From the NCBI GenBank assembly GCA_012270995.1, contig JAAXHG010000179.1:1-54122 (forward strand): 54,122 nucleotides of DNA, written 5' to 3'. The notes below the pieces were generated by a model. The model searched no databases. It was given only the letters and a program-made list of their open reading frames with translations, and was not told where the DNA came from. The DNA comes from Vicinamibacteraceae bacterium (GTDB lineage: Bacteria > Acidobacteriota > Thermoanaerobaculia > Multivoradales > Multivoraceae). The translations under genes and the position numbers were made by a program. Each line of letters begins with the position of its first letter. Positions within the stretch are counted from its first letter, which is position 1. This document shows, one piece after another, positions 41,260 through 49,145 of the stretch.

Positions 41260-42787
41260 CGCCCCGCTCCCGGTTCATTGCGTCGAGCGCCGCTTCCGCC
41301 TCGTCCCGGTCACGGAAGGGCACCGTCGTGTTGCGAAACGTCTGTGTCGCCTCGTGCCCCTTGCCCGCGATCAGGACCGTCCACCCCGGTTCGGCCGCCG
41401 CGACCGATATCGCGCGGCGAATCGCCTGGCGCCGGTCCCCGACCACTTTCCAGGCACAGCCGCGGACGGCCTCGAGGCCGGCGACGATCGCGGCATGAAT
41501 GAACCCGGGATCCTCGCTACGCGGGTTGTCGTCCGTGACGATCGCGAGATCCGCGAGTTCTCCCGCCGCGCGTCCCATCAGCTCCCGTTTGCCGCGGTCA
41601 CGGTCGCCGCCGCAGCCGAACACGACCGCAATCCGCCGGTCGCTCAGTTCCCGCAGCGCCGCTAGGGCCGCGCGCAGGCCGCCGTCCGTGTGGGCGTAGT
41701 CGACCAGAACCGGGAACCCCTGGCCGCGATCCACGGGCTCCAGCCGTCCCGACAGGGGCGCCTGGTCGGCTACCGCGCCACGAATGGCATCGGCGGCGAC
41801 GCCGAGAGCCTGCGCCGCTGCGACCGCCGCGGTGAGGTTCTCGAGGTTGAACCGGCCCAGGAGCGGACTGTTCAGCGCGATGCGCCCCGCCGGCGTCTCC
41901 ACCTCGGCGCGAATCCCGGCAAGATCGAGGTCGGCGCGAACCACGCGCACGTCCGCCTGCCTATGTCCGGCCGCGCTGAAGCGCACGATCCGGCCGCCGC
42001 TCCCGATCCTGCGTGCAAGCCGGCGGCCGTGCCCGTCGTCGATGTTGAGCACCGCCGTACCCCGGCGGCGGAGCAGGGAGAACAGACGGCTCTTGGCCGC
42101 GAAGTACGCCTCGAACGACGGGTGGTAGTCCAGGTGGTCCCTGGTCAGGTTCGTGAACACCGCCGCATCGAAGCTCATGCCGTTCATGCGGCCCTGGTCG
42201 AGGGCGTGGGACGACACCTCGATCGCCGCCGACCGGGCGCCCAGGTCCACGGCCCGGCGCAACATCCGGAACAGGTCGCTGCTCTCCGGCGTCGTGCGGT
42301 CCTCCGCCGTCTGGCTCAGCGGCTCGAAGGCCGACGGCGCTCCACCCGGTAGATGAACCGTGCGTCCGAGAGTTCCGACCACCGCCGCGGAACGGCCCGA
42401 CCGCGTCAGACAGGTGCCGATCAACTGCGCGGTCGTGCTCTTGCCGTTCGTACCGGTAACACCGACGGTCAGGAGCTCGCGTTCCGGGTGACCGTAGAGC
42501 CTCGCGGCCACGCGCCCCATGCTGGCGCGCGGATCGTCGACTTCCAGCCACGGTACCGGGGCCGGGGCCGGGGCCGGGCCGAACGCAAGCACCGCCGTGG
42601 CGCCCCGCGCGACCGCGTCCGGAGCGAAAAGGCGTCCGTCGTGCATGTCGCCTCGCCAGGCAACGAAGAGGTCGCCGCTTTCAACGCGCCGGGAGTCGTG
42701 CTGCACGCCGGTGACTTCGGTGTCGGCGGCGGCAATGCCCAGCGGTGACCTCAGGGGCACGTCGGCGATCGCGTCGCCGAGTCTCAT
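41240..42787 (-). CDS. murE: UDP-MurNAc-tripeptide synthetase (meso-DAP-adding)
   Basis: 515 residues from ATG 42787, sharing a base with the ftsI stop. The P-loop GTNGKSTT is at 112-119; TTPESSDLFRML, EVSSHALDQGR and FTNLTRDHLDYH are MurE core motifs. DNPRSEDP, starting at residue 420, is the signature of meso-diaminopimelate-adding enzymes, so the peptidoglycan is of the DAP type. A PAPAPAPVPW stretch near residue 70 comes from a GGGGCC-type repeat in the DNA. Confidence 0.96.
   Translation of the reverse strand: MRLGDAIADVPLRSPLGIAAADTEVTGVQHDSRRVESGDLFVAWRGDMHDGRLFAPDAVARGATAVLAFGPAPAPAPVPWLEVDDPRASMGRVAARLYGHPERELLTVGVTGTNGKSTTAQLIGTCLTRSGRSAAVVGTLGRTVHLPGGAPSAFEPLSQTAEDRTTPESSDLFRMLRRAVDLGARSAAIEVSSHALDQGRMNGMSFDAAVFTNLTRDHLDYHPSFEAYFAAKSRLFSLLRRRGTAVLNIDDGHGRRLARRIGSGGRIVRFSAAGHRQADVRVVRADLDLAGIRAEVETPAGRIALNSPLLGRFNLENLTAAVAAAQALGVAADAIRGAVADQAPLSGRLEPVDRGQGFPVLVDYAHTDGGLRAALAALRELSDRRIAVVFGCGGDRDRGKRELMGRAAGELADLAIVTDDNPRSEDPGFIHAAIVAGLEAVRGCAWKVVGDRRQAIRRAISVAAAEPGWTVLIAGKGHEATQTFRNTTVPFRDRDEAEAALDAMNRERGGETAPC
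42558..42578 (+). repeat. GGGGCC tandem repeat inside murE, G-quadruplex-capable
   Basis: Three GGGGCC units plus a final GGG give four G-runs separated by CC on the plus strand, the template strand for murE. It encodes a Pro-Ala run of the ligase. It meets the usual G-quadruplex pattern (four runs of at least three G with short loops). Confidence 0.6.
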
Positions 42788-44631
42788 CAGCTCGAGGCCT
42801 TTGCCGCCCACTGCTCGCCTTCCGTCCCCGTCTCCTCCTGCTCCGCCTTCTCCTCGCCCGCCGCGTTCGCGACCTTGACTTCCTCGACTTCCTCCGGCTC
42901 GGCCGGGCGCAGCCACACCGGCTGGCTCCAGCCCATCGGCTGACTGGAAGGCGGCGCACCGAGGTAGAACAGCGCTTCGCTGACGATGCGCTGGAAGGCC
43001 GGCGCGGCGACCTCGCCGCCACCGGTGGCGACCGTCGGCTCGTCGATCATGACCAGACAGACCAGCCGGGGCGCCCGGGCGGGAGCGATGCCCACGAAAC
43101 CGGCGACGCGGCCGGTTTCCGAGTAGCCGCCCGAGTCGGACTTCTCCGCCGTTCCCGTCTTGCCGGCGACCCGGTAACCGGCAATGGCGGCTTTCCTGCC
43201 GGTGCCGCTGACGACGACTTCCTCGAGCAGCCGGACGACCCGATACGCGGTCGACTTGGAGATCACGCGCCGTCTGCGGTCCGTCGGGCGCAGGTCGACG
43301 ACTTCGCCCTCACGCTCCAGCGCTCTCACGATGTAGGGCTGGTTCCACACGCCGCCGTTAGCGATCGCCGCGTACGCGTTCGCAAGCTGCAGCGGCGTCA
43401 CCGCGAGCCCATGGCCGAACGAAGCGTAGGCGGTCGTCTCACGGTCCCAGACTCGCCGCGGCACGATCCCCGGGTGCTCTCCACCAACGTCGATTCCGGT
43501 CGCGGCGCCGAACCCGAAGTCGGACACGAGCTCCCGCATCGTCTGCTCGCCCGCCAGCAGTCCCGCCTTGATCGCGCAGACGTTGCTCGACTTGGCGATC
43601 GCGGTGCGGAAAGGCAGTTCGGGAAAGGGCTTGTGATCCTTGATCCTCGCCTTGCCGACGCGAATCGACCCGTTGCCGCAGTCGATGATCTGGTCGGCAT
43701 GAACCACCTGCCGCTCGAAGGCTCCGGCCGCGGCGATCGTCTTGAAGGTCGAGCCCGGTTCGTACGAGTCCTGCAGCACCCGGTTCCGGCGCTCGTCGGG
43801 ACCGAAGTCGCCGAAGCGGTTCGGGTCGAAGGCCGGATAGGAGGCCATCGCCAGCACCGCCGAATCCTCCGGCGCGAGAATCACGACATTGCCGGCCTTC
43901 GCCTCCGACCACTCGATCGTCTCCCGCAGGGCCCGCTCCGCCAGATGCTGGATCGTCGCGTCGATGGTCAGGTGGAGGTCCGCCCCGGGTTTCGGTTCGC
44001 CCAGGGAACCGGCGACGACGACCAGACGCTGCTGACCGTCCCGGAGCACGTGCCTCCTGACCGACTCGCCGGCGACCTCGTCGTCGTATCGGAGTTCGAT
44101 CCCCGCAAGGCTTCGGTCCGTACCGACGAAGCCGAGCACGTGCGCCATCAGCGAGCCCATCGGGTACTCGCGCTTGCTCTCGGCAAGGAAGTAAAGGCCC
44201 GGAAAGGCCGACAGATCGATGCCCTTCGCCAGGTCGCGGTCGAGTTTCCGCGCCAGGGGCACATGCCCGGGCTTCTGCAGCAACGCCTCGATCCGTTCCT
44301 CGGTGCGGCCGACCAGGGGGGCGATGGTTGCCGCAAGCGCCGCCGGATCGTCCACCTTGGCGGTTTCGGCGTAGAGCGTCCGCGTCTCGACCGACACCGC
44401 CATGGTCCGGCCGCGCGCGTCGTAGATCGTCCCCCGGTTGGGGTTCAGAACGACTTCGCTGCGCTGCTGCCGCGCGGCTTGCTCGCGGTAGCGGTCGGCG
44501 CCGCGGATCTGAAGGTCGAAGAGCTTCCAACCGATCGCACCCATCCATAGGCCGGCAACCACGACCAGGATCGTCAACCTTCCGACGTAGCGGCGTCTCA
44601 TGCCCCGAGCGCGTCGTCCCAACGCGTTCAC
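42787..44631 (-). CDS. ftsI: Septal class B penicillin-binding protein FtsI (PBP3)
   Basis: 614 residues from GTG 44631 (GTGA overlap with ftsL). A cytoplasmic tail, one membrane helix (~19-38), a pedestal domain (RGTIYDARGRTMAVS) and a transpeptidase domain follow in order. Active-site motifs are S294-TF-K297, S348-S-N350 and K491-T-G. SYEPGSTFKTIAAAG and GHGLAVTPLQLANAYAAIAN are typical. The ~50-residue C-terminal tail is unusually acidic and low in complexity. It crosslinks septal peptidoglycan with FtsW. Confidence 0.95.
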   Translation of the reverse strand: MNALGRRARGMRRRYVGRLTILVVVAGLWMGAIGWKLFDLQIRGADRYREQAARQQRSEVVLNPNRGTIYDARGRTMAVSVETRTLYAETAKVDDPAALAATIAPLVGRTEERIEALLQKPGHVPLARKLDRDLAKGIDLSAFPGLYFLAESKREYPMGSLMAHVLGFVGTDRSLAGIELRYDDEVAGESVRRHVLRDGQQRLVVVAGSLGEPKPGADLHLTIDATIQHLAERALRETIEWSEAKAGNVVILAPEDSAVLAMASYPAFDPNRFGDFGPDERRNRVLQDSYEPGSTFKTIAAAGAFERQVVHADQIIDCGNGSIRVGKARIKDHKPFPELPFRTAIAKSSNVCAIKAGLLAGEQTMRELVSDFGFGAATGIDVGGEHPGIVPRRVWDRETTAYASFGHGLAVTPLQLANAYAAIANGGVWNQPYIVRALEREGEVVDLRPTDRRRRVISKSTAYRVVRLLEEVVVSGTGRKAAIAGYRVAGKTGTAEKSDSGGYSETGRVAGFVGIAPARAPRLVCLVMIDEPTVATGGGEVAAPAFQRIVSEALFYLGAPPSSQPMGWSQPVWLRPAEPEEVEEVKVANAAGEEKAEQEETGTEGEQWAAKASS

Positions 44632-45011
44632 TGCGCCGCCTCCGAGCCGGCGCCGGCCTCAACCAGGGACGCACTCTCCGAGCTCAGGAAGATCATCTGG
44701 TCCAGCTTCGGCGGCGCCATCCCGAGTTGTTCGGCCACCGCCGACAGCCGCTCGGGACGGGTGAGCCGCGTGGCTTCCAGCTCGAGAAGCCGTTCTTCCT
44801 GGAGCACGTCCTCGAGGTGTCGTTCGAGTTCCTCGATCCGATAGCCGGCCTCCAGGCCCTGTTCGTGTACCCAGGTGTACGCGAACACCGCGGCGGCGAA
44901 CGGCAGGACGATGGCAATCAGCCGCCACAGGCCGCGAAGCCGGCCCGGGTCCCGCTGGCGCACGAGGAAGGGATTCGCAATCTCCTTGCTGACGCTGTAG
45001 CCGGTCTTCAC
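44628..45011 (-). CDS. ftsL: Cell division protein FtsL
   Basis: 127 residues. A short cytoplasmic part, one membrane helix (~29-47, LIAIVLPFAAAVFAYTWV) and a coiled coil (~50-95: YRIEELERHLEDVLQEERLL) give the FtsL/DivIC topology. LTRPERLSAVAEQLGMAPP is the usual C-terminal signature. GTG 45011 has GGGAG close upstream. It would pair with FtsB (53688-54038 here) in the FtsQLB complex. The family is poorly conserved, so position between rsmH and ftsI is part of the evidence. Confidence 0.88.
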   Translation of the reverse strand: MKTGYSVSKEIANPFLVRQRDPGRLRGLWRLIAIVLPFAAAVFAYTWVHEQGLEAGYRIEELERHLEDVLQEERLLELEATRLTRPERLSAVAEQLGMAPPKLDQMIFLSSESASLVEAGAGSEAAQ

Positions 45012-45035
45012 AGCTCCCGGGTCTCCTCCGTGCCG

Positions 45036-46010
45036 CTACAGCTTCCGGGCCGCGCGCAACCGGGCCGACCGCGACCGCGGGTTGTACTGCACTTCGCTCG
45101 GCTGCGGCCGGACCGGCTTCCTGGTCATCAGTTCGATCAGCCGTGTCTCGGCGCGCGGGCGCCCCGTGACGGGATCGACCTCGCCCAGAGCGCTGGCGCG
45201 GAGCCGGTGCTTGACGATCCGGTCTTCCAGGCTGTGGTACGAGATGACCACCAGCCGGCCGTCCCGCTCGAGCAGGTTCACCGCCCGTTCGAGGGCCGGT
45301 CCCAATCCGGACAACTCCTCGTTGACCGCGATCCGAAGCGCCTGGAACGTCCGGGTCGCGGCATCGATCGACCGGCTTCCGCGCGCGGCGCGGCCCCGCC
45401 TCGTCCGCGACGATCCAACCGTCTCGTGAACCAGCTCGCGCAGCTCGTCGGTGGTCTCGATCGGCCGGCGGCGACGACGCTCGACCATCGCCCGGGCGAT
45501 CTTGCGGGCTTGACGCTCCTCGCCGTAGTCGCGGAGCACGGTCTCCAACACGCTCTGGGATTCCAGATTCACGATGTCCCTCGCAGTCCTCGTTGCCGAT
45601 CGAGTGGATTGATCCATGCGCATGTCGAGCGGGCCGGAGCGCCGGAAACTGAAGCCGCGCTCCGGCTGGTCGAGTTGCAGCGACGAAACGCCCAGATCGG
45701 CGAGGATTCCCGCCGGTTTTCCGGTACCCGCCTCAGCGACGATCTCGTCGATGGAGTGAAAGTCGCCGTGCACCAGGACGGCTCGCGCTCCGAACTCGCG
45801 CAGCCTTCGCCGGGCATGGGCGAGGGCTTCCCCGTCGCGGTCGATGCCGAGCACCCGCGCGCCCGGAAAGCGTCCGAGGAGTTCCGCCGCGTGGCCGCCC
45901 AGGCCGACCGTGCAGTCGACGAACCAGCCGCCCAGTTCCGGAGCGAGGAAGCGCAGGGCCTCACTGACCAGGACCGGCTGGTGGATAGCGGTTCGGGGTT
46001 CGGCGCCCAC
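45036..46010 (-). CDS. rsmH: 16S rRNA (cytosine(1402)-N(4))-methyltransferase
   Basis: 324 residues from GTG 46010, four nt after mraZ. The SAM-binding motif FVDCTVGLGGHAAELL, followed by LGIDRDGEALA, then ILADLGVSSLQLDQPERGFS and MDQSTRSATRTARDIVN are RsmH signatures. VISYHSLEDRIVKHR and QYNPRSRSARLRAARK close the protein. It methylates C1402 in the ribosomal decoding centre. The open frame extends ~59 codons upstream in a shadow of mraZ. Confidence 0.95.
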   Translation of the reverse strand: MGAEPRTAIHQPVLVSEALRFLAPELGGWFVDCTVGLGGHAAELLGRFPGARVLGIDRDGEALAHARRRLREFGARAVLVHGDFHSIDEIVAEAGTGKPAGILADLGVSSLQLDQPERGFSFRRSGPLDMRMDQSTRSATRTARDIVNLESQSVLETVLRDYGEERQARKIARAMVERRRRRPIETTDELRELVHETVGSSRTRRGRAARGSRSIDAATRTFQALRIAVNEELSGLGPALERAVNLLERDGRLVVISYHSLEDRIVKHRLRASALGEVDPVTGRPRAETRLIELMTRKPVRPQPSEVQYNPRSRSARLRAARKL

Positions 46011-46014
46011 ATCG

Positions 46015-46485
46015 TCAGCCGTCCGCGCCTCGAGGCTCCTCGAGAGCTTCGAGGTCCTCCGTGAGTTCGTCCTGATCCTCGTCGGTGAACGGGTCCGCCT
46101 CGAGCTCGCTCTCCATCCGTTCGAGGTTCCAGACCTCCAGACGGTCCGACTTGCCGAAGACGACGACTCCGCCCTCGATCCCGGCACGTTCCCGGAGCCG
46201 ACTGGGAACGATCAATCGGCCCTGCGCGTCGAGCCGGCTCTGCTGACCGTAGTAGCTGACCCTGGCCTCGAACTTCCGCCGCAACCGGTGCGTGGACGCC
46301 AGACCGGCCAGCCGCCGTTCCACCTGTTCCCAGTTCCGCAGCGGATAGATCCAGGCACAGTCGCCGCGGAGCGACGTGGTGAAGATGTCCGAGCCGTACC
46401 GCTCTTGCAGGGGACGGAGAAAGACGCTTGGGACCTTCAGCCGCCCCTTCGCGTCGATCTTGGCTTCTGCATGCCCTCGAAACAT
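46015..46485 (-). CDS. mraZ: MraZ transcriptional regulator
   Basis: 156 residues with two AbrB-like SpoVT half-domains. MFRGHAEAKIDAKGRLKVPS and QSRLDAQGRLIVPSRLRE each carry the D-x-K/Q-GR motif. The C-terminal ~30 residues are very acidic (DEDQDELTEDLEALEE), which is longer than usual. In E. coli and mollicutes MraZ binds direct repeats upstream of its own gene and represses or activates dcw. Matching repeats are seen at 46562-46596. The ribosome site is weak (GTGAG), and two short hairpins lie in the leader. Confidence 0.95.
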   Translation of the reverse strand: MFRGHAEAKIDAKGRLKVPSVFLRPLQERYGSDIFTTSLRGDCAWIYPLRNWEQVERRLAGLASTHRLRRKFEARVSYYGQQSRLDAQGRLIVPSRLRERAGIEGGVVVFGKSDRLEVWNLERMESELEADPFTDEDQDELTEDLEALEEPRGADG

Positions 46486-46507
46486 CGCTCACGCCCATAA
46501 GGGCCAG

Positions 46508-46524
46508 GTGGGCGCAAGGCCCAC
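46508..46524 (-). promoter_or_regulatory. Hairpin in the mraZ leader
   Basis: GTGGGC-CTTGC-GCCCAC (minus strand) is a 6-bp stem in the ~54-nt leader. A second small stem, GCCC-TTAT-GGGC, at 46493-46504 ends 7 nt before the mraZ ATG. They could dampen translation of the first dcw gene. Confidence 0.35.
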
Positions 46525-46545
46525 AAACTGACGCTCAGACGCGCG

Positions 46546-46575
46546 ATACTACTACCTTTTTCCCATTTCTGTCTA
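46546..46575 (-). promoter_or_regulatory. Predicted dcw-cluster promoter
   Basis: Minus-strand TAGACA (46570-46575, five of six to TTGACA) and TAGTAT (46546-46551, four of six to TATAAT) are 18 nt apart, within the only AT-rich stretch of the spacer. Initiation near 46539 would give a leader of about 54 nt. The -35 overlaps the third MraZ-type repeat, consistent with self-repression. Confidence 0.6.
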
Positions 46576-46596
46576 CTTCCAACCACTTTGCTCCAC
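46562..46596 (-). promoter_or_regulatory. Predicted MraZ operator (four 10-bp-spaced repeats)
   Basis: On the minus strand GTGGA (46592-46596), GTGGT (46582-46586), GTAGA (46572-46576) and ATGGG (46562-46566) recur with an exact 10-bp period. Known MraZ sites are TGG-containing direct repeats separated by 5 nt, so period and core both fit. One repeat (GTAGA) is degenerate, and it is the one overlapping the -35. MraZ itself is the next gene downstream. Confidence 0.7.
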
Positions 46597-46603
46597 CGAT
46601 CGG

Positions 46604-46639
46604 CAACACACGGCAAACGACCGGACGTACCGCGTGTTG
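46604..46639 (-). terminator. Inverted repeat between surA-like gene and dcw promoter
   Basis: CAACACACGG (46604-46613) and CCGCGTGTTG (46630-46639) pair over 10 bp with one G-T wobble around a 16-nt loop. It lies 37 bp after the surA-like stop and just before the MraZ repeats, so it may end the upstream transcript. No U-tract is present. Confidence 0.4.
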
Positions 46640-46675
46640 GCCGCATGCCCCGCTTCGAGGCCGCCAGCGGACGGT

Positions 46676-47821
46676 TCAGGGCCGGCCGTCGGTCTCGTCG
46701 GCCGCCTCGCCGGCTTCGCCGGCTTCGCCGGGCGAATCGTCCGCTTCCGCGTCCTGCGCGCCCGGCCCGAACGGAGCGAGCAGCCCCAACGCATCGGCGT
46801 CGAGCGAGGGCGCCTCGACGGGGCGATACCCCTCGGCGCCCTCGGGCAGCCGCTCGACGATGTAGGCGGCCTCCGCAAGTTCCTTGAGATAGAGGTCGCG
46901 TTCCTCAGCAAAGAGGCGGCTTCGCTCTTCCCGCTCGATCGCGGCGCGCACTTCCTCGAACGGCCGAACCGAGGCGGGCACTCGTTCGAGCATCTTCAGT
47001 ACGTGAAGGCCACCGCGCGCTGCGATCGCGTCGGCGACGCCGTCCACTTCGAGATCCCAGGCAACCGCATCGAGAGCTGGCGCCAGGTCGCCGGGCGTAA
47101 CCCACCCGACATCGACGTCCGTCACACCTTCGCCCAGCCCCTCCGCCACTTCCGCGGCCGTACTACCCGACATCAAGCGAGTACGCGCCAGCGCGGCCAG
47201 CGGCGCCATGCGGTCGGCCGGAACCGTGGCCTCCAGGACCACGACCTCCTCGAAGCGAGCCCGCTCCGGAACGCGGAAACGCTCCTCGTTCTCCCGGTAG
47301 AACCGTCGCAGGTCTTCGTCTTCGATCACGACGCGCCCCGCCACCTCACGACCGAAGACGACGTTCATGCGCAATTCCTTTCGCCTCCGCGCCCGGAAGT
47401 CCTCCTCCCGCATCCCTGATTGCGCCAGAGCCTGGCGAAACTGTTCTTCGTTCTCGATCCCGAACTGTTCCCACGTCGCCTTGATCTGCTCCTCGACATC
47501 GCTCTCGTCGATCGTCACCGCGAGTTGGTCGGCGCGGGACAAGAGAAGCAGTTCGTCGAACAACCTCTTCATGACGAAGCGGCCTGCGTCGGCGATCCGC
47601 TCCTGCCGTTCCTGCTCGCTCGGAGCGGGTACAGCCTGCAAAGCCCGGATCTCGTCGCTGACGGCCCTCTCATAATCGTAGAGGGTCGCGATGCGGTCGT
47701 TGACCCGCAGTACGACGCGATTCTCCGAACCGGGTGAGGACTGCCCAACCGCGGGGAACTTCGCGAGCACCAGCAGTGTCACCACCGCAGCCATACGCAG
47801 CCCTAGGCTCTGTCGAGTCAT
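46676..47821 (-). CDS. SurA-like periplasmic peptidyl-prolyl isomerase/chaperone
   Basis: 381 residues with a signal peptide ending KFPAVGQ. A SurA-type N-terminal domain (VVLRVNDRIATLYDYERAV, KRLFDELLLLSRADQLAVTI, WEQFGIENEEQFRQAL) is followed by a parvulin-like part (~185-280) with VDVGWVTPGDLAPALD and GGLHVLKMLERVP. The last ~40 residues are acidic and repetitive (GEAGEAGEA), from 9-bp tandem repeats. GAGGTAGGA lies 3 nt before the ATG. It would escort outer-membrane proteins such as LptD. A decayed inverted copy lies at 48250-49145. Confidence 0.85.
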   Translation of the reverse strand: MTRQSLGLRMAAVVTLLVLAKFPAVGQSSPGSENRVVLRVNDRIATLYDYERAVSDEIRALQAVPAPSEQERQERIADAGRFVMKRLFDELLLLSRADQLAVTIDESDVEEQIKATWEQFGIENEEQFRQALAQSGMREEDFRARRRKELRMNVVFGREVAGRVVIEDEDLRRFYRENEERFRVPERARFEEVVVLEATVPADRMAPLAALARTRLMSGSTAAEVAEGLGEGVTDVDVGWVTPGDLAPALDAVAWDLEVDGVADAIAARGGLHVLKMLERVPASVRPFEEVRAAIEREERSRLFAEERDLYLKELAEAAYIVERLPEGAEGYRPVEAPSLDADALGLLAPFGPGAQDAEADDSPGEAGEAGEAADETDGRP

Positions 47822-47831
47822 CGTTCCTACC

Positions 47832-48245
47832 TCATTCTGGGGCGTCCGGATCCGCGCATACGCCGTAGTACTCGAAGGACAACGGCTCCACCGCGACCCC
47901 CAGATTGTACTCCCACCGGACCTCAGCAGCGGCGGCCCCGCAGGAGTTCGTCGCTACGCCTCCTCCAGCAGCGCCCTGACCCTTGGCGCCGCCCCCGCGA
48001 GCGTCAGCACTCCTTGCGGGAGACGCGCTCCGCCTGGGAAGATGCGGAAGCCTGTAGTCGGCCTTGAGCAACTCGCTCCATTCTCCTTCACCGAGTTCGA
48101 AGACGACATCGGCGAGCGCAGGGGGAAGGTCCTCCCGCGAGAGTTCGCCCCGAAGACCGCCGAAGGACGAGCTGACCGATGGAGCGCAGACGGGCCAGTT
48201 CGCCGAAGTCGAGGCCCCCTCAAGTTCCGCCAACGCCGGTTCGGC
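47832..48245 (-). pseudogene. Decayed copy of the parvulin lipoprotein gene (3' half)
   Basis: This stretch duplicates the C-terminal half of the intact gene at 49346-50197. 28 consecutive residues from GELSREDLPPALADVVFELG onward are identical. The tail EYNLGVAVEPLSFEYYGV...DAPE matches 20 of the last 26 residues. In between, the match jumps to another frame (TTGFRIFP ... LTLAGAAPRVRALLEEA), so at least two frameshifts have occurred. The 5' half, including signal peptide and lipobox, is missing. The stop is followed by the Shine-Dalgarno of the surA-like gene, revealing the ancestral gene order. Confidence 0.88.
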
Positions 48246-48249
48246 GGCC

Positions 48250-49145
48250 GCCCTTCCCGGCCCTTCCCCTTGCTGCTGGCCAATCCGAGCCCGGCCCGAG
48301 AAACACATCGTGCTCCGGGTCAATGACCGGACCGCGACCCTCTACGACTACCAACAGGCCTCTCCCATGCGAATCGGCGAAATCCACGACACGGTCAGAG
48401 TCACGGATCAGCAAGAGCAGGAGTGGGTCGAGGACGCCGGGCGCCAAATGATGAAGGTCCTGGTTCGAGGAACTTCTCCTCCAGTCCCGGGCGGACCAAG
48501 TGGCCGTTGTCATCGACACTAGGGACGTCGGCGGACAGCTTCAGGCGACGTTGGAACAGTTTGGGATCGAGAACGAAGCGCAGTTCCGCCAGGCTTTGAC
48601 GGAGCATGGCACGAGGGAAGAGGACTTCAGGGTCGAATCCACAGGCGGAAGCGATCGAACGCCGTGCTCCCAGCGCGAAGTCGCACCTCGGGTTAACTTG
48701 GCGGACGAGGACCTGCGCCGCTTCGATCGCGACAACGAGAAGCGTTTCGGATTCCTGAGCGGGCCGGGTTCGAAGAGGTGGTGGTTGTCGAAGGCGTCGT
48801 TGCGGCGGACCGGATGACTCCACTGGCGGCGTTGGCGTGGACCCGGCTCATGTCGGGAAGTCGCCACGGAGGTAGCGGAAGATCCTGGCGAGGGCGTAAC
48901 TGCCGTTGACGCCAGCTGGGTTAGTCCGGGCGACCTTCGCATCGGAGCTAGATGCCGTTGCCTGAGACCTGCAAGCCGGTGGAGGTGGCGGAAGGTGTCT
49001 CCGCGCGAGGCGGTCTGCACGTACTGAAGATGCTCGAGCACGAGCCCGAGTCGACTCAGCCGTCTTAGGATGTGCGCGTCCTGATCCAGCAGGAAGAGCA
49101 CAAACAGCTTGCCTTCCGAGGAGCACGACCTCCACCTGAGGTGGT
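48250..49145 (+). pseudogene. Decayed, inverted copy of the SurA-like gene
   Basis: Read on the plus strand, this is a broken copy of the minus-strand gene at 46676-47821. Matching pieces occur in order but in different frames: AAGQSEPGPRN (signal-peptide end), IVLRVNDRTATLYDYQQA, VAVVIDTRDV...LEQFGIENEAQFRQAL, REEDF, DEDLRRFDRDNEKRF, FEEVVVVEGVVAADRMTPLAAL, and RGGLHVLKMLEHEPES. Several frameshifts and in-frame stops (for example after ESTQPS) exclude function. Divergence looks greater than in the neighbouring parvulin copy. The end near 49145 (EEHDLHLR) corresponds to EERDLYLK of the intact protein. Confidence 0.85.
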
